A stretch of 64,000 nucleotides of DNA from Chitinophagaceae bacterium (GCA_016720775.1 JADKJX010000009.1:62001-126000), one strand, 5' to 3'. Counted from the stretch's first letter, positions 1 to 9,137 are shown. The notes: generated by a model not told the origin, from the letters alone. A program made the numbers and translations.

Positions 1-966
1 AATGGGAAACAGGATTTTGAGTTAATAAAAACCAATAAAATAATTATTCCAAACAATATAACTCAGACTACTGTTGCTTTTCAAAACGTGATTTTTCCAT
101 TTAAAAATAAAAATAAATATGCTTACAAAATAAATAAAATTCATAGTGACTGGCTTAGCTTAGATAACCAAAATTTCATAACCCTTATCGGCCTTTCACC
201 CGGCACCTACCACCTGCAGGTAAAAACCGCCAACGAAGATGGTGTATGGAGCGACCCCAAAGAACTCATTTTAGTTTTTCTCCCCAAATGGTACCAAACC
301 TGGTGGTTCTATCTATTAATCGCATTAACTGCTGCAGCAATACTCTATGCATTATACCGCTATCGCATTGCTCAAATTAAAAAGCAGCACGAAATAAGAA
401 AGAACATTGCCACCGACCTGCATGACGACCTGGGCAGCACCTTAAACAGCGTAAAGGTTTTTACCAACCTTGCCATCAGCGGAATTAAACAGGAAGAAAG
501 CCTGCAGCAGGTAAAGGATAATTTAACCGAAGCCACCATGAGCCTGCGGGATATGATCTGGGTGCTTGATGATTCGCTTGACACGGTAGATGAGTTAATA
601 ACCAGGCTTAAGCAATTTGCCATACCTGTGGCGGCGGCAAGTAATATTGAGGCCATCATAAAAGCCGACAGCGAAGTAAACAGCCGCCAGCTTATTAAGG
701 AAGAAAAGCGAAACCTGTTTTTAATTTGCAAAGAAGCCATTAACAACAGCATTAAATACTCCGGCGCCAGCCGGATAGATGTTACCATAACCGGCAGCGG
801 CAAAAAAATACAGATTGTTGTGGCTGATAATGGCAAAGGTTTTAATGTGGACGAAGTAAAGAAGGGTTATGGACTTAAAAATATGCAGTACAGGGCTGGG
901 CAGATAAAATATAAAGTGATACTTAATAGTTTACATGGAACCGAGATAATTATTTTGCCAACCTAA
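1..966 (+). CDS. Two-component sensor histidine kinase, C-terminal part (cut by window edge)
   Basis: The frame is open from base 1, so the 5' end lies outside the window; the GTG at 88 is internal. Visible in order: a Y_Y_Y-type beta domain (about residues 30-95 of the visible part, ending in the usual PKWYQTWWF run), one membrane segment (about 98-117), a HisKA_3 dimerisation domain with the phospho-accepting His at codon 421-423 (motif LHDDLGST), and a HATPase domain with N box (NNSIKYSG), G1 (ADNGKGF) and GYGLKNM. This is the inner-membrane half of a hybrid-free sensor in which beta-propeller repeats normally precede Y_Y_Y; those repeats would lie upstream. No response regulator follows, so its partner is upstream or elsewhere. 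The family assignment is firm; the signal is unknown. Confidence 0.93.
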   Translation, partial: NGKQDFELIKTNKIIIPNNITQTTVAFQNVIFPFKNKNKYAYKINKIHSDWLSLDNQNFITLIGLSPGTYHLQVKTANEDGVWSDPKELILVFLPKWYQTWWFYLLIALTAAAILYALYRYRIAQIKKQHEIRKNIATDLHDDLGSTLNSVKVFTNLAISGIKQEESLQQVKDNLTEATMSLRDMIWVLDDSLDTVDELITRLKQFAIPVAAASNIEAIIKADSEVNSRQLIKEEKRNLFLICKEAINNSIKYSGASRIDVTITGSGKKIQIVVADNGKGFNVDEVKKGYGLKNMQYRAGQIKYKVILNSLHGTEIIILPT

Positions 967-1023
967 TAACCTTATCGTCCCAGGCTACCTGCCATTAATT
1001 CGCTGAAAATAAATTAAAATAAA

Positions 1024-1965
1024 CTATTTCTTAAATTTAAATGCAAGCAACCAGAATGACTGTTTTTCTAATCCTTCAAGTGGATTAGTGCCATTAGTAT
1101 AAGATAATCCAATAGTGAATTTATTATTTTGAGTTGGATAAAATACAAGCTCGCCTTTGAACATGGGTACATACGACTCTGTTGAAGCGATATTATTAGC
1201 AATATTAACCCTTCCCTCATAAGTAATTTTAAGCTCTATACCGTATGTCCAAAACGCTTTATCATATGCCTTCTTTGCTTTCAGGTTATAAGTCTTTTTC
1301 TTTATCATCAGGTTGCCGCCTAAACTGAAAAACCCCCTGAAATTATATCCCTTATCTGCCGCTGCTTTTGCAGTAAATACATTTTGATATTCGATACCCG
1401 CCTGCGGAAGTAAATAGTATAATACGCCTTTTGCATTTTGAGCATAGCCACCTAAAACTATTGAACCAGGTTTTTTTAAAAGCGGGTACCAGTATGAAGT
1501 AAATAAGACAGAGTGTGAAGTGTCATAAAAATCCCGTAAATACTCCAGCGCATATTCAACAAAATGTGCTTTTGTTTCAAAAGAATCTAAAAAAGCCTGG
1601 GAAAAAGATGCGCCCAATTTATAGTTTTTTTGTTCTTTATCTAACTCGTTGTTTTGGTTATAAACAAAAAAACCGGTGAAAGCTGATTTGTACAGATTGC
1701 CATTTTTTTTCTTTTTTGTTTTATCGCCAAACTCATAGCCTATACCGGCATTTATTATAAATGAGTTGGGTTTGTCTTTGGGAAATGTAAAAGAAAGATT
1801 GGCTGCTTTATCATCATCGCTGGTTTCTGTTTCAAATGCCTTTCTCACTTTTAGTTTTTTCCAGAATTCGATGAACAGGCTGTCTTTCTTTGGTTTTTCT
1901 TTTTGGGCATATCCCGAAGTTGCTATTATAAGCAGTGGTAAAATGACAATAAATTTCAGTTTCAT
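1024..1965 (-). CDS. Putative outer-membrane beta-barrel protein, unknown function
   Basis: A 313-residue protein with a signal peptide (residues 1-21, ending SGYAQ) followed by a short charged linker and alternating aromatic/hydrophobic strands up to a C-terminal FWLLAFKFKK, the terminal-strand pattern expected for an outer-membrane barrel. No named domain is recognised. It lies 15 bases downstream of the small gene at 1981-2391 on the same strand and is the last gene of a three-gene minus-strand group that also includes another barrel-like protein. The barrel is inferred from strand pattern; function is not known. Confidence 0.75.
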   Translation of the reverse strand: MKLKFIVILPLLIIATSGYAQKEKPKKDSLFIEFWKKLKVRKAFETETSDDDKAANLSFTFPKDKPNSFIINAGIGYEFGDKTKKKKNGNLYKSAFTGFFVYNQNNELDKEQKNYKLGASFSQAFLDSFETKAHFVEYALEYLRDFYDTSHSVLFTSYWYPLLKKPGSIVLGGYAQNAKGVLYYLLPQAGIEYQNVFTAKAAADKGYNFRGFFSLGGNLMIKKKTYNLKAKKAYDKAFWTYGIELKITYEGRVNIANNIASTESYVPMFKGELVFYPTQNNKFTIGLSYTNGTNPLEGLEKQSFWLLAFKFKK

Positions 1966-1980
1966 AACCTGTTTTTTTGA

Positions 1981-2391
1981 TTATTTTATTTTTTCATCTA
2001 CTAATGCTGTACAATCGCCCACAGTGGAGCAACCTGTAGCTTCTGAGCTGCTGATACTTGCAGAAGCCTTAAACTCTTTTACAAGCGCATCAAGCCTCAT
2101 CTGCAGTAACGTGTACTCATCTGAGCGGTACAGGAGATTTATTGTCAGGTCAATCTCATCACCCATTGTCTCGGGTTTGGTGGTAAAATTTCCTGCTATA
2201 TGGAGTATGATCCGTTTTGTCCTTATTTCAGGAGTGTCAGTTTGATCATCAGCAACCGCATTTGCTATTAAAAAGTTAGATGGCAAGGTGTTGCCTATTT
2301 TTAAGGAAGGATCTGCAACTTCCAGTTTTTTTAATTTTGCATGCAGCTTTTTAAAGTCCCCGGGTTTTAGCGAGATTCTGTGTTTTGCCAT
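1981..2391 (-). CDS. Hypothetical protein, 136 residues
   Basis: A soluble-looking protein without signal peptide or membrane segment. The N-terminus is basic (MAKHRISLKPGDFKKL), the middle has a beta-rich stretch, and the C-terminal third is helical with a late pair of Cys (GCSTVGDC). No family recognised. It sits between two outer-membrane protein genes on the same strand (90 and 15 bases away), so co-transcription with them is likely. It could be a cytosolic or chaperone-like partner of the barrel proteins, but nothing in the sequence proves this. Confidence 0.65.
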   Translation of the reverse strand: MAKHRISLKPGDFKKLHAKLKKLEVADPSLKIGNTLPSNFLIANAVADDQTDTPEIRTKRIILHIAGNFTTKPETMGDEIDLTINLLYRSDEYTLLQMRLDALVKEFKASASISSSEATGCSTVGDCTALVDEKIK

Positions 2392-2480
2392 TTTGTTGTT
2401 TTTAAAATGAATAAATTCGAGATATTATTTTTATGTATAAAAAAATATCGGGCTAACATAAGCTTGTTTCTGAAATAAAT

Positions 2481-3830
2481 TTACCTGTTACTAAGCGGCT
2501 TTACAATAGTTGCCAGATTCTTAAGATTAAAGGCCTTAGACAAAGTAACATTATAATAAGGCTGAGCATTGCTGTAGCCCGATAGTTTATCGTTTTTACC
2601 GAAAAGGTTGGACACTTCTGCCCCCAACGTAAGACCAGTAGTTGGTTCGGTAATGAATAACCTGCCCTGGAAGTATGCATTGGTATTGCGCTTATAAACA
2701 ATACTGGTTGATGACAGGCCGCCAATAGGCATGTAATTTAAATTAATACCCACAGCGCCGCTCAACCGAATGCTGATATCATCAGTCTCAAACCTGAATA
2801 AAACACCTAACAAGCCGAGGTATGCATCGTAAATATTCTGATTAACCTTTGTACTGAGGGGAGTAACCAAAGGAAGTGCAACACCCGCAGGATACCTGTT
2901 ACTGGCAGTATCTTTTTTATACGTATTGTTATTGGTAAACTTCGATTCAATCTTACTGCGTCGCCAGATAAATTCAAAATTGGGGGCGTAGTACACTTTA
3001 AGTTTATCATCAGTGAGGAATGGTATGGGTATCAGTGGGCTGAAAAAAGCACCAATATTATCTGAGATCCGGGAAGTCATTTTTATGGCAGTATCCCTGA
3101 AATAAATAACGGAATCCCTGCCGTATGCTTCAATTCTGGAAGTGAAGGTTGTATTGGTAGATGTGTCTGTTTGTGTCATGGTACGGTTGCCGTAAACTCC
3201 AACGCTGATGCCGTATTTTTTTGTTTCCGGGATAAGTATATTTAGTGCAAAATATAATTTATTCGCCTGCACGCCATCAACCATGTCGAAATTTGTACCC
3301 AAGTAACCCAAGTAACGGTAATTATCCAAGGGCTGCTCTGCCGGTTTAATTACAATGGTTATTTCTAAGGGTTTACCGGTATTATTCTCCGTGTCATCAT
3401 CTTCTTCTTTATTATTAACTGTTTTTTTTACGGAAAAATTTAATACCAGTTTAAGGTCTTTTACCTGCTTGTCTTTGGCATTATCCGGTTTAATGAAAAA
3501 TCTCACAAAATTCTTGTCCGTTTTTAAGTTGTTTAGTGTTGTTCCGTCAATAGCCGTGAGTATTTCATAATCTCCTTTGGGCAAAGTTGATTTGTTTTCA
3601 TCAACCGACACATACAACTTGTAGTCTTTAACAGGGTCTGCCTTAACATCGGATGCAAGTAACTCCACTTCTACCAGCTCTTTTTTAGCACCGCTCCGGT
3701 TAACCGTGTCGCTGTCTTTTTTAAAAGCAATGGAGTATTTACCGGCATTTTGCGCCGGCAGGGGGGCATTGTTTTGTGCCAGTATTGCCGCCGGTAAAAG
3801 CAGTAGCAGGAAGATCAGTTTTTGTTTCAT
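2481..3830 (-). CDS. Putative outer-membrane protein with N-terminal beta-sandwich and C-terminal barrel
   Basis: The start chosen is the ATG whose last base is 3830, which begins a clean signal peptide (KQKLIFLLLLLPAAILAQ); the open frame extends 25 codons further upstream but without signal-like sequence. The mature protein begins with a beta-rich, Lys/Asp-rich region of about 170 residues ending in an acidic stretch (NKEEDDDTENN), followed by alternating strands typical of a barrel (about 190-449), including the YRYLGYLGTNFDMVDG and YYNVTLSKAF segments. No named family recognised. It is divergent from the operon starting at 4265, across a 434-base intergenic region with a perfect palindrome. 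Confidence 0.75.
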   Translation of the reverse strand: MKQKLIFLLLLLPAAILAQNNAPLPAQNAGKYSIAFKKDSDTVNRSGAKKELVEVELLASDVKADPVKDYKLYVSVDENKSTLPKGDYEILTAIDGTTLNNLKTDKNFVRFFIKPDNAKDKQVKDLKLVLNFSVKKTVNNKEEDDDTENNTGKPLEITIVIKPAEQPLDNYRYLGYLGTNFDMVDGVQANKLYFALNILIPETKKYGISVGVYGNRTMTQTDTSTNTTFTSRIEAYGRDSVIYFRDTAIKMTSRISDNIGAFFSPLIPIPFLTDDKLKVYYAPNFEFIWRRSKIESKFTNNNTYKKDTASNRYPAGVALPLVTPLSTKVNQNIYDAYLGLLGVLFRFETDDISIRLSGAVGINLNYMPIGGLSSTSIVYKRNTNAYFQGRLFITEPTTGLTLGAEVSNLFGKNDKLSGYSNAQPYYNVTLSKAFNLKNLATIVKPLSNR

Positions 3831-4264
3831 GGTATAAAGTTTTGGCGTATAAATATTATACCTCAAACTATACTCAGCCTGCCTGCAGGGCAATAGCAAT
3901 TTCACCCTTTTGTGTACCGTTAAAACACCCCAAGCAACAGTGTAGAAATTTTTCTACACGAAAATTTAGTACTTCTTTTTACCAATATTATTTTTTAAGT
4001 TAGCTCTATTATCCACTGCCTGCGAAATTCCCAACGGCATTATCTCAAACATCTTTCTCAATTCCCTGTTCAGGCATAATTTTTTAAACCGGTGATTTAT
4101 TAATTGCCCGAGCAATGTTTAGTGCATCATTCTTTAAAAGGGTGAACGGCGGTAAATACCAGCGTGTTTTAACGGTTGACAATGACGAATCATTTTTGCA
4201 GATTTGCGTTGCCGGAAAATTAATTCGGGGCTCTACAATCAAATGGATTTTAAAACTACTGTTT
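3831..4264. other. Divergent intergenic region with palindrome and candidate promoter
   Basis: This 434-base stretch separates the minus-strand barrel gene from the plus-strand FRG cluster. It holds a 9-bp-arm palindrome at 3940-3959 and a weak promoter-like -7 element CATTTTTG at 4191-4198 (a TTA sits 19 bases before it) that would suit the gene starting at 4265. An open frame begins at 4115 but gives no recognisable protein sequence before the membrane segment that starts at 4265. No RNA gene is seen. Confidence 0.5.
3940..3959. promoter_or_regulatory. Perfect palindrome, candidate operator
   Basis: GTGTAGAAA-TT-TTTCTACAC, 9-bp arms around a 2-bp centre, lying about 110 bases upstream of the minus-strand start at 3830 and about 305 bases upstream of the plus-strand start at 4265. 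There is no T-run, so a terminator is less likely than a dimeric repressor/activator site. Confidence 0.5.
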
Positions 4265-5269
4265 ATGAAAGTTCAACTATCACACATTATTTCCTTTTTG
4301 ATTGGAGCAGGGATCATTGGGATAATTCTATGGATACGAAGTGAGAATAACGGGGTGGTGTCACAGTCCTCTATCCAGGAAATCGTATTCCGGGAGCAAG
4401 AGAAGTTAAAGCAACAGGTAAAAAATAAAATGAACGACAAGGCAACGATTGGAGATTATAAGAGTAAAATTGAAAATGCTGCCTCGGGCATCCGGAATAT
4501 TGCGTCGCAAAACTTCGTAAAAGGAAACTCCCCGGATTCGGTATACAATAAAAAGATCTATGAACTGTATAATGCCATAGATGGAGCAAGATCAGGTATT
4601 TTCAGAAATATTTATAATGCCCAGCAAAACAGCGATGATAACCCGGTAAGCAAGGAACTCGACAACTCGTTTTCGAATATCGATATACAGATATTTAAAT
4701 TTTTCAGGCCATTGTTCGATTACTTCAGCCAGCCAAATCCTTCCAATGAAAACTTCAGGGAAAATGCCTATAAAGAAATATTGGTGTCATTAAATGATTC
4801 TATTGGTTTAAAGAACCGGCTCAACTCGATAGCCGGCGTAATGAATAATGAAAGCAACCGGCTGGATATTCTGTCAAAAAGTATAGATGTGAACATCAAA
4901 GAAGTGGAGGATGTAATTCTTTCACAGAACAACTCACTGCGTGATGTAGAAAAAGCCACCAAAGACAGGCTGCTGATGGTAGTTGTACTTCCTGTTTTTG
5001 CAATAATCATTGTATTGCTCTTTATTATTCCATACCTGTACCAGGGCAACGATACGATTATAAAAATGTTTTTTGAAGAGAAAATAATACTCCAGGTATT
5101 TACCGTGTTCATACTGGTGATCGCAATTTTACTGCTCGGGATTGGCGATAAAATAAAAGCAGAGACATTGGGAACACTGCTTGGCGGGATTTCAGTTTAT
5201 GTTTTGCAAAATGTTATGAGCAATACAGGAAACGGGGCTAAAAAGCCACCGGAAGTAAGTGGCGGATGA
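4265..5269 (+). CDS. Hypothetical membrane protein with long periplasmic/cytosolic helical region
   Basis: The start at 4265 is preferred because it places a membrane segment at residues 5-23 (ISFLIGAGIIGIILW); the frame is open 50 codons further upstream. The 334-residue protein then has a long charged helical region with coiled-coil tendency (30-245), two more membrane segments (about 248-268 and 286-305), and a Gly-rich tail (LGTLLGGISVYVLQ) often seen at the end of small accessory membrane proteins. No named family recognised. It opens a plus-strand run of six closely spaced genes; the next encodes an FRG-domain protein. Confidence 0.75.
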   Translation: MKVQLSHIISFLIGAGIIGIILWIRSENNGVVSQSSIQEIVFREQEKLKQQVKNKMNDKATIGDYKSKIENAASGIRNIASQNFVKGNSPDSVYNKKIYELYNAIDGARSGIFRNIYNAQQNSDDNPVSKELDNSFSNIDIQIFKFFRPLFDYFSQPNPSNENFRENAYKEILVSLNDSIGLKNRLNSIAGVMNNESNRLDILSKSIDVNIKEVEDVILSQNNSLRDVEKATKDRLLMVVVLPVFAIIIVLLFIIPYLYQGNDTIIKMFFEEKIILQVFTVFILVIAILLLGIGDKIKAETLGTLLGGISVYVLQNVMSNTGNGAKKPPEVSGG

Positions 5270-5404
5270 TTGCCGTGTAAGTGAATCCAGGGAAATAAAA
5301 AGATCATCAACGGGATCAAAAACAAACTAACTGACCACATGCCGATGCTGACGAGGTTTGGGGTCAAGCGATAAACAGATGACTCAATTACAAAACAGAT
5401 AATT

Positions 5405-6211
5405 ATGTTTCATAAATCGTGGGTTGTTTTTTTGGAAGAAATTAAAGCAGCCAAAAAGGATTTGGAGTTTAAAGATTATGAAGAAGTGTTTTTTAGAGGA
5501 CACATCCAGGTAACGTATAAATTATTACCCGGTATTTTTCGTAAACTTTCGGATAAACTTTCTGAAGAAAAATTATGGGAAATTGAATCTGATATGTTTT
5601 ACGAGTTCAGGGCCAGGGCCAAAGAAGTACACAGTGGAAATTTATCTGACTGGGATATTCTTTTTTATATGCAACATCACGGTGTATTCACCCGCCTGCT
5701 CGACTGGACTGAAAGCTTCGGCGTTGCTTTATATTTTGCCATGCTGGATTATGAAAAGGGAATATCGAAACCCTGTATCTGGATGCTTAACCCTTATAAA
5801 CTGAATGAGGTCTATCATTGCTCCCGGGATATGTATGCACCGGAAAAGCTGGATGGTTTTGACCAGGTCAAAGGCAAATCCCTTTCATACGCTGATTTTC
5901 TTCTACATGGAACACCTGGTGACCTGATATGGTGGAAACAACCGCTGGCCCTTTATCCTATACGAAGGGTGGACAGGCTTACAACGCAGGGGGGCTATTT
6001 TACTATCCAGGGTACAGATGTAAGACCGATCGAAGATATAATAGATCCGTCAGAAAATATATGGAGGAAAATTCCATTGCCGGATGATGCCTACGAAAGT
6101 GCTTTGTTATTTCTTGACCAGGCAGGGATCAATCATTATACCATGTTTCCAGACCTGGATGGACTTTCTATCTTCTTGAACAAAAAATACTTCGAACTAA
6201 AAATTGTATAA
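5405..6211 (+). CDS. FRG domain-containing protein
   Basis: A 268-residue soluble protein with the hallmark FFRGH at residues 29-33, the second conserved block QHHG at 90-93 and RLLDWT at 97-102 followed by ALYFA. These are the defining signatures of the FRG domain (named for Phe-Arg-Gly), a family of unknown biochemistry that is common in accessory and anti-phage defence neighbourhoods. No other domain is present. It starts 135 bases after the membrane-protein gene and is followed after 26 bases by another membrane-protein gene, so the three are probably co-expressed. The domain call is firm; activity is unknown. Confidence 0.9.
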   Translation: MFHKSWVVFLEEIKAAKKDLEFKDYEEVFFRGHIQVTYKLLPGIFRKLSDKLSEEKLWEIESDMFYEFRARAKEVHSGNLSDWDILFYMQHHGVFTRLLDWTESFGVALYFAMLDYEKGISKPCIWMLNPYKLNEVYHCSRDMYAPEKLDGFDQVKGKSLSYADFLLHGTPGDLIWWKQPLALYPIRRVDRLTTQGGYFTIQGTDVRPIEDIIDPSENIWRKIPLPDDAYESALLFLDQAGINHYTMFPDLDGLSIFLNKKYFELKIV

Positions 6212-6237
6212 CCAGGTTTAACCGAAACTAAATTTAT

Positions 6238-7284
6238 ATGGCAGACAACACATCTACAGACATGCCGGTAAACGAGATCAGTAAACCCGGAAAATTCTTT
6301 GCGGGACTGTTGTTGATAATTTTTACTTCATTGGCCATTATTTCACTGATCGCCTATTGGCCTAATAAGATGCCATCTGCCCAGGACGGAGATGACAGGG
6401 CATGGTACCTTCACCAACGGTTTAATATAACCCTGATTGAAAAAGCAGACAGTGCATGCGGCTGTGAAAAGGACAGCCTTACTCGTGCAACGGATTCGGT
6501 TATTAATATTATACGCAAGGTCAATGATTCAATTACAACAAGCCGGGATTCAGCTAGGATTGTGAACCTTAAAGACTCAATAAAAAAAATGGAAGCGACC
6601 ATTAGGTTTATGACAAAGTGCAACATGGCCTTAAGTGAAGTGAAAAGAATACACCTAAATACGATCCTGCTGCTGCTGGTTGCGCTGATGGGTTTTTTGG
6701 GAAATATGATACATGTGGCCAGCTCTTTTACTTCCTATGTAGGCAATGGAACATTCAAGCGAAACTGGATACTCTGGTATTTTGTAAAACCATTTACAGC
6801 AGCAGGGCTTGCCATCATTGTTTATTTCATCATCAGGGCTGGTTTTTTAAGTTATGGTACGGGAGCAAGCGGAATCAGCTTGTATGGAATACTGTCTCTT
6901 TCTGCACTTGCGGGATTATTTACAGACAGCGCTACTTTAAAACTGAAAGAAGTATTTGAAGTGATATTTAAAACAAAGGATGACCGGACAGGCAAACTGA
7001 AGGGCGATGAAGTCACAGTGGCATCAAATGAATTTGCAGGGGTAACATTTACACCCAAAACCATACCTGCTGCAGGAGAAAATACAGTAGTATTTACAGG
7101 CAAGAGCCTGAATATACCTGATATCATAATAACCATTGATGGAAATCCGGTAAGCCCGGCTTCAAAAACTGAAGATAAGATCGAACTGAAATTTACTCCG
7201 GCTGCCGCTGCAGTAAAAGCTGTTTTTGTATTTGAAGATAAAACGGGTAAAGTACTTTTTACAAGAGAGATACCTGTTAAATGA
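6238..7284 (+). CDS. Hypothetical multi-pass membrane protein with C-terminal beta domain
   Basis: A 348-residue protein. Membrane segments at about 20-41, 140-161, 183-203 and 212-228 surround a helical region with three Cys (CGC at 74-76 and Cys129). After the last membrane helix comes the motif LFTDSATLKLKEVFEVIFK (227-245), then an all-beta C-terminal domain (about 260-348) resembling an IPT/TIG-type or related Ig fold, ending VLFTREIPVK. The beta domain identity is my inference from strand pattern (AGENTVVFTGKSLN). It lies 26 bases after the FRG gene and 43 bases before the DUF5675 gene. Function unknown. Confidence 0.75.
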   Translation: MADNTSTDMPVNEISKPGKFFAGLLLIIFTSLAIISLIAYWPNKMPSAQDGDDRAWYLHQRFNITLIEKADSACGCEKDSLTRATDSVINIIRKVNDSITTSRDSARIVNLKDSIKKMEATIRFMTKCNMALSEVKRIHLNTILLLLVALMGFLGNMIHVASSFTSYVGNGTFKRNWILWYFVKPFTAAGLAIIVYFIIRAGFLSYGTGASGISLYGILSLSALAGLFTDSATLKLKEVFEVIFKTKDDRTGKLKGDEVTVASNEFAGVTFTPKTIPAAGENTVVFTGKSLNIPDIIITIDGNPVSPASKTEDKIELKFTPAAAAVKAVFVFEDKTGKVLFTREIPVK

Positions 7285-7327
7285 CCGGCTGGCGAATAGG
7301 CAAAACAGGCTAAAAAAAAATAGACTT

Positions 7328-7756
7328 ATGGAACTTGAATTAACAAGAACGGTCAAAACAAATACCTCTACCATTGGCGAACTAAAAATAAACGGGGTAT
7401 TTGAATGCTTTATACTGGAAGACAGGGACCGGGGCTTAAAGCAGAGTATGACCATATCGGAACTGACAGAGCTGAAAGTGCGTACACGTACTGCCATTCC
7501 ATCCGGCCGGTATGAAATAGTGATCAGTTTCAGCCAGCGCTTCCAGAAGATGCTGCCCCTGTTGCTTAATGTTCCGGCCTTTGAGGGTATCCGGATTCAC
7601 CCAGGCAATACGGATGCCGATACGGAAGGCTGCCTGTTACCCGGTAAAAATAAAGCGCCGGATATGGTAACGAACAGCCGGGTTGCTTTTAAAACATTGT
7701 TTGAAAAGATTCAGGTGGCCATGCAAAGGGAAAAACTGTTTATTACTATTTCTTAA
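7328..7756 (+). CDS. DUF5675 family protein
   Basis: The ATG at 7328 is chosen because the protein then begins MELELTRT, the usual start of DUF5675, and the 34 codons upstream read as charged low-complexity sequence. The 142-residue protein shows the family's features: ELKINGVFECFILED near the N-terminus, IPSGRYEI in the middle, and FEGIRIHPGNTDADTEGCLLPG with the conserved His, Gly and Cys. The family is of unknown function and occurs both in phage/tail-related loci and in accessory islands; the IHPGN...GC pattern resembles an L,D-transpeptidase or peptidase-like active site, which is an inference only. It belongs to the FRG-containing gene run. Confidence 0.85.
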   Translation: MELELTRTVKTNTSTIGELKINGVFECFILEDRDRGLKQSMTISELTELKVRTRTAIPSGRYEIVISFSQRFQKMLPLLLNVPAFEGIRIHPGNTDADTEGCLLPGKNKAPDMVTNSRVAFKTLFEKIQVAMQREKLFITIS

Positions 7757-7812
7757 ATAAAACCCGGGGTGCCGAAAACGGGATCAAGAGTAGGCAGTTT
7801 TAAAACCATTTT

Positions 7813-8172
7813 ATGGCAGTAAAAAAAGTGACTAAGACTGACATACCAGTCAAAGTTAATTTGGACACAACTGTTTTATTAACAGTAACAATCGGTAATG
7901 CACAAATTGGGGGCAATGTAGTAAGGTGGAAAAGCAACCCAAATATTTTGGCTAAAGGAGAAATTAAAAATCTTAATCTGGGTCTTGGTGTTGATATAAG
8001 AGGGAAGATTTTAAAGGTAACTACAAATGTTTTAGATGTAAATGAAGTTACAAATGGTATTGTAATTGTTCACTATTTCCATAATGGAAACCCATCTTCA
8101 TTTACTTATGAGGATCGGGTTGAAAAAGATGGCGATATTTTACAATTGGTAACTGAATACACATTTAAATAG
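7813..8172 (+). CDS. Hypothetical protein, 119 residues
   Basis: A small beta-rich soluble protein (VNLDTTVLLTVTIGN, LNLGLGVDIRGKILKVTTNV, GIVIVHYFHNG) without signal peptide or membrane segment. It looks like a single beta-sandwich domain; no family recognised. By eye this gene and the next are AT-richer than the housekeeping part of the window. It ends 8 bases before the start of the outer-membrane protein at 8181, so the two are very likely co-translated. Confidence 0.7.
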   Translation: MAVKKVTKTDIPVKVNLDTTVLLTVTIGNAQIGGNVVRWKSNPNILAKGEIKNLNLGLGVDIRGKILKVTTNVLDVNEVTNGIVIVHYFHNGNPSSFTYEDRVEKDGDILQLVTEYTFK

Positions 8173-8180
8173 TTTTTTTT

Positions 8181-9137
8181 ATGAAAAAATATGCAATTTT
8201 CTTATTAGCAATAGTAACCTGGCATAGTATCTATGCTCAAAATGAAATTAAAATAAGTGAATTATCAATTCCTACTTCTCCGGGCTTTGTATTGGCTGAC
8301 AAGGCTCCGGCAAGTATTGAAAAACCAACTACGCCAAAAGCTTTTGGTGTAAGCCTTTTAAACTTGCGGGAAGGTGGTGCGGTTGAAGTAACACCCTATT
8401 GGTTGGTAAATCATCCTGCATATACTTTTACAGATTATTTTAAAAAAAGGAAATTCCCCGTACTGGAAACCTTTAATATCTCGGCAGCTACATTTAAAAC
8501 CGATACTACTTCATCAGTTTCCATGGGCTTTAGAACACAGATTGTACGATTATACTCAAAAGCAGCTAGGGAAGAACTTGAAGCTAAACGTTTGGAGATA
8601 GTAGGTCTTTTAAGTGTTGAAGATTTTACCCCGGAAGCGCTGGAGGCAATTGAAAAGGCCAGAAAAGAACTTTCAGACTTGAAAAGCAAAATAACTTTCA
8701 ATTTTGAAATAGCAGCTGCAATTATTGGTTCATCAAAGAATAATTCTTTTAAAAATCTTCAATCTGATAAATCGGGCGTATGGGCAAATATCAGGTATAG
8801 GCCTAAGGAATGTCCTCTTGATTTTACTGCCCTCGCAAGATATAGCTGGACAAACAATACAAATCCGAAAGTTGGTTCAGATTCTGCATTTTTTGATTAT
8901 GGCTTATCTCTTTCTTTTCAAAAACCTAAGTATGATTTGGCTTTGGAATTTATTAACAGATACGATTTTTCAATTAAATCCAATACCAACAGATTGGCAT
9001 TAGTAGTTAATTATATGATATACGATAATATCGTTATTGTGGGATCATTTGGAAAAAATTTTGATAAAGTAAAGAACTTATTGACTGTAGTTGGAGTAAA
9101 ATTTGGCTTATCAAATGATAAAGCCAAAATCAATTAG
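8181..9137 (+). CDS. Putative outer-membrane protein with helical insertion
   Basis: A 318-residue protein with a signal peptide (1-20, ending HSIYAQ). The N-terminal part has beta strands, then a helical, probably coiled-coil hairpin (about 130-175, rich in E/K/L/A: REELEAKRLEIVG ... ALEAIEKARKELSDLKSK), then a barrel-like C-terminal part (about 180-318) with alternating aromatic strands. No named family recognised. It closes the six-gene plus-strand run and is followed by a strong hairpin terminator at 9149-9177. Confidence 0.75.
   Translation: MKKYAIFLLAIVTWHSIYAQNEIKISELSIPTSPGFVLADKAPASIEKPTTPKAFGVSLLNLREGGAVEVTPYWLVNHPAYTFTDYFKKRKFPVLETFNISAATFKTDTTSSVSMGFRTQIVRLYSKAAREELEAKRLEIVGLLSVEDFTPEALEAIEKARKELSDLKSKITFNFEIAAAIIGSSKNNSFKNLQSDKSGVWANIRYRPKECPLDFTALARYSWTNNTNPKVGSDSAFFDYGLSLSFQKPKYDLALEFINRYDFSIKSNTNRLALVVNYMIYDNIVIVGSFGKNFDKVKNLLTVVGVKFGLSNDKAKIN

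Noticed and set aside
4115..4264. N-terminal extension of the membrane protein starting at 4265
   Set aside because: The extra 50 codons show no recognisable protein features and contain the candidate promoter.
7328..7756. Prophage remnant, because DUF5675 occurs in phages
   Set aside because: No capsid, terminase, tail or integrase gene is nearby; the neighbours are envelope proteins.
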